Below are positions 11,779 through 22,229 of a DNA stretch of 64,000 bases, piece after piece (position 1 is the first letter of the stretch; the number at the start of each line of letters is the position of its first letter). The stretch spans positions 352,628 to 416,627 of the forward strand of contig NW_005179090.1 in assembly GCF_000350225.1 (NCBI RefSeq). Direction: 5' to 3'. The position numbers and the translations under genes were made by a program. A model generated the notes under the pieces. It saw only the letters and a program-made list of their open reading frames with translations. It was not told the DNA's origin and searched no databases. Origin of the DNA: Chondrus crispus. Its lineage: Eukaryota > Rhodophyta > Florideophyceae > Gigartinales > Gigartinaceae.

Positions 11779-12309
11779 CTAAGCAGAGGGACCAGCACCA
11801 CTACCGGAACCCCCTTGAGGGCCTGAATTTATCCTTGCCTTCTTCAACCTCCTTTCCAAGCGTTTCTTGTTCTTCTTTTGAATCTTGGACCGCTGGGATT
11901 CCGGGATTGAATCCCACTCGCTCGCAGTTTTTCGACTCTTTTGAAAAACGTACCCTGAATAGTGCTTCATTTTATTTTCTTGAATTCTTGTACGGCAAAG
12001 GGGACAGTGTCCTGCTTGGCGGTTTACAGGATGATCAAAAGTACTGCCATCATCAAAGATTTCCACCACTGGACATGTAGGAGTGTTAGATAGAAGACAG
12101 GGAGCAATGCAGTCTTTATGAAAGACGTGTCTGCATTGTAGCTCGACCACGTCTCCATCAGGCGGGATTGACAGATGATGCACAAATGCGGATGACCAAC
12201 GGCGCTCATGTTCGAACAACAAGGACTGCTTGCGAATTTTGGAGAAACGAAGGATGCGAAAGGTTGGTGCACTTGTCTCAAATCTGATAGTTTGCCTGTA
12301 CCCGTTCAC
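11779..12309 (-). pseudogene. RING-H2 zinc-finger protein, probably frameshifted
   Basis: The main frame encodes a RING-H2 core: C-R-H-V-F-H-K-D-C, then a loop of about 38 residues, then HCPLC. After it comes a Lys/Arg-rich helix (KIQKKNKKRLERRLKKARI) and a Gly/Ser tail. The first zinc pair, CIIC in HPHLCIICQSR, lies just upstream but in another frame (about 12180-12200), so a one-base shift separates it from the rest. RING-H2 proteins are usually E3 ubiquitin ligases. It may be cargo of the nested element. The true start is uncertain: ATGs at 12309 and 12281 lie in different frames. Confidence 0.6.
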
Positions 12310-13905
12310 TATTTAAAGAGTTCTTGGGGGCAGAGATTTCCTATTGCTGTGTTAGCCTAGTTGCCATTTTAAAAATAGAATACTAGATTGATGCAAACGT
12401 AGAATAGAAACACATATGCGCTTGAGCATATACGTAGCAGTCTAATGAAGCGTACACGAAACGTTTGAAAACATTTACTGCGGCTCGCGACGACCTTCAT
12501 AACGAGATTTTCTCCGATTTTCATTGAGTCAAGAAATAAATGACAATCCAGAAAATCTGACTAGAAACCGTGTTTGAAAAACAGAGTGTATACCTGCTTT
12601 AAAGATGTGGCGCGCGAATTCTTCCAAGCATATCGAACTATTTTTAGAATGTAAGATTTCTGCCAAGTATCTCAACTATGGTGCATAGAGATACACAATA
12701 TACTTTCAGTTGTGGAGATCTGAAATCGACGGTATATATAGCAGAAGAGAGAGGAAGGACAACGGAAAGAGTATAGTGTGACCCTGCAAATCTTGGGAGA
12801 TTTGGAGGCACATATTTCAATATCTCAGCGTCCACCAAAGCCGTTCTATGTGGTACATCAGAACCCAGCAGAAACGTTTACCGAAAAATCCAACGTTTAC
12901 CAAATAATTCAACGTTTACCGAATAATTCCAAATAAGCTTGTGTCTAAGAGAGTGTAAATTTATGTTTCTAAAAATAGCGAACTAGTTTTCTGGCACCGT
13001 GGCAGCCACGATTTGTAGTTGAAACGAACGCCAAATCTTTTAATTGTACGTCTTTAAATATAGTTGGTCATGAGGTCAGATTATCCTATCAAGAGCAGGT
13101 ACGTTCCACGTTCTACATCATGATGAACATCGTAGCAAATGCTGATTGAGTGATTTAAAATAATATACCCAACGCGTTGTCTGCATGACACCACGGAATC
13201 TCGTAAATAGACGTACTTGCGCCCAAGTAAAATATGCAGCAGTTCTATGAGATGTATACAATACCACTGCCAGCACATTTCTACTGCATTTCACGACAAT
13301 TGCTAGATCAAATTCTCTGATGTGAGTTTAGAAAAAGTTTTGACTGGAAGCCGGGTGATTCTTTAATGAAAAGACCGTTCAGAAACTGGGTCCATTCCTA
13401 TTTAGACGTATAAATTACGAACTTCTACAGGAATGTCAGGCTATTTTTAGTAGAGCAGAACTCTGCAGAGAATTTCAACTGTGGTCCGCAGAGTCAAACA
13501 AGTGAACACTTAACTGCTGAGAAGTAAAATCAGGTCGCAATGTTCCATGCCACAAAAATCTTGTTTTGTTAGACGTTCTTCCAATACATTTTAGGTCTAA
13601 ACCATCAGGACGGATATGCCTCGCCATGGGTTTTATGAAAAAGAGTTCATATTTATGCAGTCAACTTGTACGTAGTTCAGTCTATTTTTAGCTTCAACTG
13701 CAGTAACGAGATAACGTCTTCTCCGGATACCTCCGTGACAGTGTTTGTATTTCTACACGCATGATAAATCTGAACATTCTGTCGTGTGTCTCACCATACC
13801 ATAGAAACTATCACAGCACTCTGTACCACGACATCAATTTCTGATAAGATTGATGAGGTGAGAGACTAGCCTCCCTTTACAGTAAGACGGTTTTCATATT
13901 TTTTA
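12310..13905. other. non-coding region between the RING gene and the recombinase module
   Basis: No convincing ORF is seen. It contains four of the five CTATTTTTAG decamers and two diverged, similar stretches (from about 12638 and 13441) sharing the decamer, TCTGC and a TCAACT-TGGT block. It would include the RING gene's promoter. Confidence 0.5.
12638..13691. promoter_or_regulatory. cluster of MEF2/MADS-type decamers
   Basis: CTATTTTTAG occurs at 12638-12647, 13441-13450 and 13682-13691, and as its complement at 12969-12978. A fifth copy is at 11427-11436. The decamer fits the MEF2-type MADS consensus CTA(A/T)4TAG. These four sites lie upstream of the RING gene. Function is inferred from the motif and its clustering only. 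Confidence 0.4.
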
Positions 13906-14813
13906 TTAATCTTTTTGATGCAGTACACGCAATAACGCCTGGGGCCTCCTATCTTTGTCATACGCCGCATGAAATCCTTGAACGGCTTGTTCCCAATCAT
14001 TGTCACTTCCGATATCCATCAGACCCATTCGTACAGGGCCAAATTCCTGTACTCGTTCCACTAAAGCCTTGATTCGCAAGAAGCTATTCTTCTGTCCAGA
14101 AAAGGGTCCACATCTGATGGCTATAGTTCGGAACCATTTTCTTTCGCATCTCTGAGTCTGTAAACTTTCTCAGTGATTGACAGTCGAGATTTTTGTCTCC
14201 CCTTCGCCACAGCTCAACCACTTCTTCTATGGTTTTCGGTAGTCCTGGAATGAATTTGACTACTGTACTGGGTTCCATGTGAGCCCCCCGTTTTCTGTTT
14301 CTTATGCAATGAATGAGTAAATGAACCGAAGTCCCGTTTTGTTGCCTCTGCAGCTGCAGAAGCAATGCAATTCTTTTGTATCAACGGTTCTTTACTTCCA
14401 TCTTCCACGGCGTTTTCTTCCAACGAGGCGTACAACTGTACGCTCGTATTTCTTTTCGACAGCGCACTAGAAGATTCCTTCCTTCTCTGGTGCAAGAGAA
14501 ATAGTCTCTGCTGTAGCTCTTTCTTCCAAACTTTCATTTTCTCATCTTGAACAGCATAAATTTGTCCTTCATTCTCTGAATCGCTTCCCTGATTTTTCGA
14601 TTTGCCGACAGAATTAGTGTTACCCGACGAAAGCAATATCTCCTTACTGATCGTCATACCAATCTCCGGTTCAAGTTGCAGGATTTGTCTAGGGGCTTTG
14701 AATCCGGCACCTTCTCCACCCCCTTGGATCGGACGCACGAACCCTCGTCTCTCCATTTTTTGTCGTGTGGGTCTGTTGGTTATTCCTCGCTCTGAAATTA
14801 TTAAGACGATCAC
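13906..14813 (-). pseudogene. recombinase-associated ORF, broken
   Basis: Lies 84 bp downstream of the recombinase on the same strand. The first frame (from 14813, or the later ATG at 14756) encodes a charged, Gln/Ser-rich region. A G6 run at about 14284-14289 then shifts to a frame with a compact motif (FIPGLPKTIEEVVELWRRGD ... LTDSEMRKK-type). Another shift near 14090 leads to a C-terminal segment (KALVERVQEFGPVRMGLMDI) ending at 13906. I do not recognise the family. The 'FIPGLPKT.EEVVELW' block suggests a DNA-binding or accessory protein mobilised with the recombinase. A possible 3' splice site (AATTTCAG) lies near 14793, so an upstream exon cannot be excluded. Confidence 0.55.
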
Positions 14814-14897
14814 TTATATCTCATTAAAACAGAAAACTATGATCCATAAATCAAGTACCAGATTATTTATTGTACTCGACGAAAACATTTCACTAGA

Positions 14898-16148
14898 CTA
14901 ACTGAAAGTTTTGTCCACATCGTTTGAACTGAGACCAGTATGGACGTGCTCAAGAAACTTTGCAAAGTCCTCCTTCTCATATATCTGCTCAGATTCTTCG
15001 CAAATAGTTTTAGCATGACGTACATACTCCTGGACTGAATTAAAGCGAGGAAGCTCTGGCGGAGCACAGTCGTTGTAGGCAGCGCAATAGTTGGCATACG
15101 CTTGATATCCACTCATCTGAATTATTTCCATAATTGCTTCATCGCGAAGCCCTAGGGCTCGATACAGCTGGACTGAACCTCTTTTGATTGAATGTCCGGA
15201 GTACATACCCAAATCACCCGATCCGACACCAATTGATGACAAGCGACCTCGGAAGAATTCGGTGAATTTCTTAGAACTCCACGGTGCTTTGGTGTCAATG
15301 ACCCAACCACTTCTTGTCTCATTCACATCGCAAAATAAAGGCCCTGGGCTACTTCCACGAAGTGTCAGCCACGAGTACAATGCTAAGAATGGATCCATAA
15401 AGTATGAGAACCGCAAGGCAGAGTTCCCGAACCAATCGCGAAGCTGGTACGTTCTATGCACAGTTCAATTCTTAATTGATTCAAGCAACGTCAACGTGCA
15501 GCCACCAGACCCAACAGAGACGTTTTCGACTTTCAACTTCTTAATTTCATCATATCTGAGTCCCAAATTCAACCCTACAACGAGGATGGCATGTAGGAGC
15601 ACGTCAGGTGCTGCGGTTACCTTTTCTCTCCCGTACCAAAACTTTTCGGCCAAATCACAGATATTGGCTGCTGTGATTGGCCGAGAGCGTAACGTAACGA
15701 ATCCTAGATGAGCCAAATGAACGCGATGGGCCTTTCGCAGCGCCTGCAAATCAAGGTTTCCAATCAGCGGGTTGCCGCTTGCCTTACCAGCAGACTCGTC
15801 AACCTGCCACGTTTTCGTGTGCCCGTGTTCGCAATAGACATGTCGAAGTCCCTGCGCCAGAGCTCCCATGCTGTCATTCTTGAGAGCATCAGCAGTTCCA
15901 AACTTACAGTAATCTGCAAGAAGATTGAGAATGAGTTTTGAGCTCTCTGGGGTGACGCGATGTGGATCTGGGGCACCTTTCAGAGCACAGTACTCTTTCA
16001 GAACTCGTCTTGCTAACTTCGCATTCGCTTTCGTTGATGCGCTCGCGGCAGTAGATACCAGATCGTAGGATTCGCGCAGGGGACCGTCTGTAAAAGCATT
16101 CACACCCCCCTTTTTGTTCCCTCTCCCCTTCCTTGCTTGAGTTGACAT
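14898..16148 (-). pseudogene. Crypton-type tyrosine recombinase with one in-frame TGA
   Basis: About 415 residues from ATG 16148; an upstream in-frame ATG exists at 16199. The N-terminal half is helical and basic, like a core-binding domain. The catalytic half shows the Arg box (LNLGLRYDEIKKL), the His-x-x-Arg box (SGHSIKRGSVQLY) and a C-terminal GYQAYANYC holding the likely nucleophilic Tyr. This is the R...HxxR...Y arrangement of tyrosine recombinases. A TGA at 15465-15467 interrupts the frame between ESIKN and the part beginning TVHRTYQL, with the phase unchanged. The lack of RT or capsid genes nearby favours Crypton over DIRS or Ngaro. It probably mobilised the DNA in which it lies. Confidence 0.8.
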
Positions 16149-16199
16149 TTTTGAAAATTGAAATCCCCCTAAACCTCCTGTTAAGGGATTGTCTTTCAA

Positions 16200-18597
16200 T
16201 AATCCAGGAGGAAAATGATTGTTGAAGCCAGTTTTGAAGAAATATGTAAAAGGACACTTTCAAAAGAGTACGGCTAAATATGCGATTTGATTGCGAAATT
16301 GTAGAAATGAAAGCCTAGATCATTCAAAACACATATTTAATTGTTTAGAAACTTTTGATGATGACGATCACACGTATTCCCAAAGAGCATTGGTTGTTGC
16401 CTTTTTCAGAATACAGTACTGTGGCTCTAGTGCCCTGACTGGCTTGCAGTCATCGAGAATCATTGCTGTATATTTCTGAGAAATAAAGCCCACCCACGTC
16501 GATGACGTATATGACATGGAAGCTTTCCTAACAAGTACTTCGTAGATATGCTTTGAAAGGTAGAGGGGTATGTCAAGGAATACATTCTCCTACCTGAATA
16601 ACTTTCGTTTAGTTACGGTAGTCCTCTACACTCGGATACTCCGCTAAGTTATATTCTACGCATTTAAATGGAAGTGAGTAGAACGTAATCAGATGCTTTT
16701 ATCTTTAATCATAGTTTACTTAAGAGATTCAATACGGAAACACAGTTTCGCCATTTCGGAAATACTGGACATCGTAGGAAGTACTCATTTAGACTTTTAC
16801 ATTGGATATGGTGAAGATTTTTGCTTGGGGAATGCGGTTCTTGTATAATCTAGTGTTGGAAACTGAGAATCTCTAAATTGAAATGCTCTTTCCAAATTCT
16901 ATTTTGCGTGTGATTAAAACATTGCTAACATTGAGAAGATGAAGTGTATGACTTCCTGCTGTCTTGGTAGATTCTTATCTTAAAGAGTATATAAGGGTTG
17001 ACAACTCAGACATATCAAAAGGTTTATTACAAATAGAAGTTTTCTTAAAGTGCTCTAAAAAGTCTCAGGAAGCTACCGTAGTTGTTTCTAGAAACATGTA
17101 TTACAAAAGAGGCAAATAGAGCATTCTCTACAGGAACATACTCCCTATCTAAATTTTTAGCAGGCCTTGTTAGTTCTGTGTGCACCATTCTCACCCAAAA
17201 CTCGCAAATCGTTACGGATATCATTACCCTGGAGTAGATATACTTCTTCAAATCACGAAACGCAACGTTCAGATCCAAGGCGTGGTGAGCCAATACTACT
17301 ACTTTGGATTATAAAACTTGAACTCTCTCTTGAATGATCGTTTTAAAGGTTATGTATCGCTTTGTAGAATTGTGAGGTACACAAAGTCGCCAAGCCGTTA
17401 CAAATTTCATTAGGGTTAAAAAAGTACCTTTTTCTGCATTGAAAAACTTACAATGTGTATCTTCTGAACCGTACTACCGCATACTACCCAAAATACCGAG
17501 CATTGACGAATAAACTCGAAGTGTGCACCGCTTTCGTGAGCAGAGTTTTATCTGGTTCATATGAATCAATGACCTCAAATCTTGTTGTTGTCATTTCAGT
17601 CCGGAAACTGTGAATCAGCTTTTTTCGATGAATAATTCATGCTTCTACGGCTACTGACGATTAAACTTTTCGAAAATCCTGTTTTCATACGAATAAATTT
17701 GGATTTGGATCTATTTCGTTTCGTAACGTGGCTGTAATAGAGATAAAATTGTATCAAGTTCATGGAAGCAATATAAGCTTTCAGGGGTTTTAGGTTACGC
17801 TGCTGGGAAATTACAGGCTTTTCATTCATAAATGGGGAAAATGTGATTTTTATACGAATACAAAAAAGGCCTGGAAGAACTTTAGGTGTTAAATGCACAT
17901 GAGAATCGCTTTTTATCACCACGGTTAATGTGACGAAGTTTTATTCGTCATTGCAAATACTGATTTTATAAAAATCCAGAGCAGAATTTCTGGGTTGAGT
18001 ATGACTCTTTTGTGCCGAAATATGCCCAAAAGTAGGCATTTGAAAATGCAGTTATGACTATGAAAGTGCAGTTCACAATTAGAATGATTGCGTTTAATTT
18101 TCCGGTTGTTCTGGTATGTTATTCTTTAATAAAAATGAAGCTTTAACTTTGGTTTTGGAGAAACTTTAACCTCGTACTGCGGCAGTTCGCATGAACCTAA
18201 TTTGTTCTACTGTACTCTTCTCCTGTAAATTAATACAGTACTTAAATTGGTACTCGGAAGTCTAGAGTACATAATTTGGTACTCGGAAGATCCGAAAGTG
18301 ATCCGTTTTTACTGCTGCATGGAACTGCAGAAAATTGGATCAGTTATTTCTAGGTTTTTCGCATTTCGTGTCACTACTTTCAGAATACGTTTGACCGATG
18401 GTTGTTCTGACGATATCGGTGAGTGAAGTTTCGGCTCTTCCTGGACGCTCTGGAGCTCTACGTGACCTGACACGTGACCATGTAAGGATGGGCATCACGC
18501 GGTTCACAAATGAGTCGGCAGTACACAACGTTTACTAGAAAAAATGGCACACATAAACTTTTCGCACTAGACCTCATCATTTTCCGCGGTTCACATC
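16200..18597. other. 2.4-kb AT-rich region without genes, right part of the nested insertion
   Basis: Only short, composition-driven ORFs are present, on either strand. A near-duplicated phrase (TTGGTACTCGGAAG) occurs at about 18247 and 18279. I see no structural RNA, LTR or domain. Confidence 0.5.
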
Positions 18598-18608
18598 GCT
18601 GGTAATGT
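18598..18608 (+). repeat. right 11-bp junction repeat (GCTGGTAATGT)
   Basis: Right boundary of the nested insertion. It differs from the left junction at one base (A to G at position 5). TAATGT (18603-18608) is also the resumption point of the Copia B LTR. Confidence 0.8.
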
Positions 18609-18919
18609 GGAAGAAGCAGACAGCATTTCGGAGAGCTGACAGAAAATAATGCAGACAGCGAGCGCAACTCTTAGAGATGCGGCGTTCTCGTTACTGACAA
18701 ATGTATGTACCCTACCGCTTTGTAGAGCGAGGAAAAGAAGAAGAAAGGGCACGTAATAAATCACCAACTGTGAGTATTCACGATATTCTTTGGCAAGAAT
18801 TTGCTACCGCGTTCGTACGCGAGACCCCGTGCGCTTCTGCGCGAGACGACCATCCTTTGGATATTGTCACAAACACTGGAAGAATACTTTTGTATCTTCC
18901 CCCCCTGGATTTCACAACA
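18603..18919 (+). repeat. 3' LTR of Copia B, right piece
   Basis: Matches 4849-5165 of the 5' LTR over its full 317 bp with a few substitutions, and ends CACAACA. It is followed by the target duplication GATAC at 18920-18924. Confidence 0.95.
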
Positions 18920-19273
18920 GATACATGCTCATCGTTGCCAGGGAAAAAAGCTAATAGATTGTAGAGCCCACGCACCGCAGTGTGCGTACGTCTCGTTGTC
19001 AGAAGACGGACAAACGTTTCATAAAGCCGGATGATGCATGCAAAACAACAACTCAGTTCTTGTTTTGCATGCATCACCCGGCTATGAGGACATTAATGGC
19101 TCCTCTACTGGCGTCCTGACTATGATGCTCCTGCTAAAACTTTTGCAGCTTCTTTTGTACTCATGTGTAAAGCGTATATTGCTGATGCCATGCGCAAAGC
19201 GGCTTGTCTCAGACTGCACCGTCGTACCCGTCAACTCAGCCCAAAAATAAGTGGTCACCATTTCCTTCTTCGG
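18920..19273. other. intergenic with a long hairpin
   Basis: No gene is seen. A hairpin at 19025-19083 has 24-bp arms (one mismatch) around an 11-base loop, centred on TGATGCATGCAAAACAA. Confidence 0.6.
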
Positions 19274-20698
19274 TCACAGCAGCAAGGAACGAACACTGTC
19301 CTCTAGCCAGTGAAGGGCGTCTTCCCGGGGAGCACCGTCTTCCACTTCCCTAACCATGTTCAAGTATCTGTATGCTTTTACGAGCGGCGCAACATGAAGA
19401 ATACTTTCCTAATCAACCAAAACAATCCGTCAACGTCAGCTATGTCTATTTCCTGTGCATAAACCTCTAGGATATCCCGGTTGTCCCAGTCAACATCAAG
19501 CAAAGGATGGCCTGTGAAAGAGCTGTCAAAGTCGAAAAACCAGACCCTTGGACCCTCATCGGCGCCCTTCCTGTTTAAGTTCCCATCAGTCGTGTCATTG
19601 TGTATCAAACAGGTAGGCATTTCCAAATCAATAAGATGACTGGTGCTCATACGCAGCTAACAGAGCCTTCCGGCCTCTTGAGACGTCAGGAAAACGGAGC
19701 ATACGAACAGGGGGATATGTATCTGAAACTACGGAGGACTGCCGCAAGGAACTGGCAATATTTGTGAGGCCCCTAACGTCCTCCCGTTTGAACAATGCAA
19801 TGTCGTTTTTCGATACGTCAACTTCCAAAGCGTACAAGACACAGCGAAGCAGCCAAATATCCAATGAGCTTTCTATACTTGCAAATGATACATTTGGAAT
19901 ATATTCTCTCTGTCCATCCGTTATGCTGTACCTGCAACCAGTGCACGCGTATTTCCGCATGACTTGGTCTGCGTTCAGCGTGTTGTCGCTTTGCAATAAA
20001 ATGTTTTCATCCAGGCGAAGGTACTTTGCAATTTTGTCAATATTGCCACTGTCCACGACAGGAAGCTTTCGAAGTCGTCTGCATTCCCCTGAACAACCAG
20101 TACCCCTGAAGATACAAAGCCCCCGTTGGGATCCCAGACTGGACTTGTCCAATTCTTTAACTTTGTGCTGGGAATATCTACTGTAGTTCAGGTGAAGATA
20201 GCACAGACGGTGCCCTGAGGGATTGTTAAGTAAAGTTCCATTAGTTACAGCGCTGCAGTCGGATAGGCGTTTAAACTCATCCGTGAATATTTCGCGCGTT
20301 TCTTTCGAAGCTCCGCAGACATTGAACAGTGTCCAATCCACTGTCGGACTGCGCTTTGGTCTACGATCCTCGGTGGAGTTCTGAATCTCCGTCTCCGCTC
20401 CTTTTTCCATTGTCGAACAAATAAAACAGATGTGATTGATGGAGCTCTTGACTTCTGTCTTCAATCTCGATGACCATCGTTTGAGGGCCCTAGCCGCTGC
20501 TGAGGGACTATACTTTCTGGGGTTCGAAATGACTTTCCAGCCAATTGTGTTGTCTCTGCAATATGTGCACAGGTGAATTACATTTTGTCGAGACTTGTCA
20601 AGTCTGGCAAAGGGGTTTAAACGGTCCCCCGTGTCAACATTGGCCCGCATTAGTAACTGCGATATGGATAATCGGACTGAAAGGCTTGGAGTCTTCAA
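19274..20698 (-). pseudogene. APH/choline-kinase-like protein with Cys motifs, frameshifted
   Basis: The first frame (20698-19628) has C-x2-C pairs at HLCTYCRDN and HICFICSTM, and another Cys pair (ACTGCRY) further on. Near 19640 it shifts into a frame that carries the phosphotransferase signature: LIHNDTTDGNL, fitting the Brenner motif HxDxxxxN, then WFFDFDSSFTGHPLLDV with the metal-binding DxD. A second one-base shift near 19390 moves to a frame ending in LEDSVRSLLL with a stop at 19274-19276. The kinase-like residues are conserved although they lie beyond the first shift. Substrate unknown. It may be a pseudogene or an intact gene with two sequence errors. Confidence 0.55.
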
Positions 20699-21328
20699 GT
20701 TACATGTCTTACACGCGAATCACGGTGGACTGGTCCTTGTGGCGCTACCGGTCGGGTCTGCTTCAACCTTGCGCTCTGTCTCCATTAGGAGACGAAAACC
20801 CTTGCTGCGCGGTTATCACGTTCGTTGATTGGCAGTCATTGACTCGATCCTGGTGTGCGGCACGCCGCAGGGCTGGGAGAGGTAAATGGGACGTAGCCGT
20901 CCTATAAGCCCGAGGTGCCAGGAAAAAGTGGACCTTGGCGTGGAAAGTGGCCACTTTGGCGAGGTCGACGGCAATGTTAAATTTTATCATAAATGTCAAA
21001 ATGCAGCATATTTTGCGAGTTGTCACCGACTGTAGAGTACGATAGTCCAAAGAAAAGAGTCCGGGCAGTGGGTAGAGCAGACCGAAACACGCCAGCCAAG
21101 TGCTGAATACATCGCAACGACCACGGACACGACCAGCCTTACTGTAGACAGAAGGGAGTCAGCCATACCAACATACGATTTCCGTTGGTATGACAAGCAA
21201 CGATTTTACAACAATAGCATTACGGGATCTTCTATACGTGTACAGTACCCTTCCCAAGGGCACGGTACCCTCGAAGGGTACGGTACACGCAAACAACTTG
21301 ACAACGGTACAGCAGAGTGGTACAGTGT

Positions 21329-21380
21329 ACAGCACAGCAGAGTACATGACTGTTGACAATCATGTACTCTGCTGTGCTGT
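21329..21380. repeat. hairpin, 21-bp perfect arms
   Basis: Arms 21329-21349 and 21360-21380 are exact complements around a 10-base loop. The arm ends in GAGTACATGA. Confidence 0.9.
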
Positions 21381-21438
21381 AATACGTACATACTGTATGA
21401 GTCAACATTGACTCATACAGTACCCGTATGTACGTATT
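21381..21438. repeat. hairpin directly abutting the previous one
   Basis: Inner arms 21391-21405 and 21408-21422 (15 bp, perfect) are enclosed by outer arms 21381-21390 and 21429-21438 (10 bp), with a 6-base bulge on the right side. Confidence 0.9.
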
Positions 21439-22229
21439 ACCAGAGGCGGCTTTTTCCATTTGTGAAGGTGAGGAACAGAATCACAACTCCCTGTAGCGGT
21501 CCAGACTTGAGAGCTGCCAAATGTCAAAGTACCTCCACTTTTTTGGACTCATTAGTCCCCCGTTTAGAGTGCCCTGTGGAACCACCGGACCACCTTCGCA
21601 GGCCGTACGCGTTTTGAACGCAACCTCAGAAATGAGCTAACCCGTAGAAACCGATGACATCCGCCCGACTTGCCTCTTCCCCCCACCGTGTCCATTTCAT
21701 CCATCCGCATGCCGCCATTTTTTGCATCTCCTCGACGAACACCACGCTCCCTCGACATCCGACTCCATCGCAAACCCGCACATCCCAGCACCCGCGGCCT
21801 CAACCTCCGGCCCCAGCGCTGCGACCGCGAACATGTCGCGCACGCCGTCGCAGCCCTCGAAATGCTACAGCGTTGTCGCCGCCCCCACGTTTGCGGCGAT
21901 GCTGTTCAGCGTCATATCACCCGGGGCCCACGACGTGCCGGTTAGGTTCCGGCCGCAGGGTAGTCGTCGCTTATGTCGTCGCGAGACATGTTGCCAAGCG
22001 CAAACCTAGGGTGCGCGCGGAGTTGCAGGAGCAACAACACGTCCACGGGCGTGGTGGTGTCCCAATCCCGGTCCGTACCGAAACTGATACACCCAGCCAT
22101 ACTCCTGGCCGCCCCGAACCCTGACCTCCAGGCGGGAGCGTAATCGAAGCAGATGCCTTTAGCCCTGCTCATGCACGCCCCCGCTCGAAGTAGCTGGTAG
22201 ACCTGTTCACATTCCATTCCTTCGACAGC

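Larger units (their letters stand above)
10297..18602. mobile_element. 8.3-kb nested insertion carrying a Crypton-type tyrosine recombinase and a RING gene
   Basis: This is everything between the two halves of the Copia B 3' LTR. It is mostly AT-rich and holds, left to right, a short hairpin, GCC-rich runs, a 93-bp minisatellite, a RING-H2 gene (minus), a recombinase-associated ORF (minus) and a tyrosine recombinase (minus). No long terminal repeats or clear terminal inverted repeats are seen. Tyrosine-recombinase elements such as Cryptons integrate by site-specific recombination and leave short direct repeats, which is what the junctions show. It remains possible that a smaller Crypton lies inside some other inserted DNA. 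Confidence 0.7.
4733..18919 (+). mobile_element. Copia LTR retrotransposon B, interrupted by a nested insertion
   Basis: The 5' LTR (4733-5165) is followed by gag and pol. The 3' LTR lies in two pieces, 10175-10296 and 18603-18919. The 122-bp left piece matches the first 122 bp of the 5' LTR, and the 317-bp right piece matches its last 317 bp, with TAATGT present in both. The 5-bp target duplication GATAC precedes 4733 (4728-4732) and follows 18919 (18920-18924). That shows one original insertion of about 5.9 kb that later received about 8.3 kb in its 3' LTR. The LTRs differ at only a handful of sites by eye. Confidence 0.95.
20699..22229. other. 1.5-kb region with hairpin cluster, no assigned gene
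   Basis: The left half is rich in GTAC-type palindromes (see the hairpins at 21329 and 21381, and 9-bp arms at about 21170-21192). The right half, about 21640-22220, is GC-rich with overlapping ORFs on both strands. A minus-strand reading around 22000-22160 (FDYAPAWRSGFG ... DWDTTTPVDVL) looks somewhat protein-like, but I could not assign it. Confidence 0.4.

Noticed and set aside
2626-15467. Alternative genetic code, suggested by in-frame TAG at 2626 and 3707, TGA at 8209 and 15465
   Set aside because: Intact ORFs (Gypsy Gag, Cys-rich gene, secreted gene) use normal stops, and the replaced residues differ (Trp, Gly, unknown), so point mutations are simpler.
17596-17922. 108-codon minus-strand ORF in the nested insertion
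   Set aside because: No motif, AT-rich composition; likely chance.
10307-18602. CCAG...CTGG-type terminal inverted repeats of the nested insertion
   Set aside because: The match is short and imperfect, and the left copy lies 10 bases inside the junction; it does not coincide with the boundaries.
10297-18602. Calling the insertion a fungal-type Starship
   Set aside because: The recombinase has the Crypton-like layout, I cannot show a DUF3435 match, and it is not at the element's end.
21654-22217. Candidate gene upstream of the TerB-like locus
   Set aside because: Readings on both strands look equally plausible and none matches a family, so I left it as unresolved.
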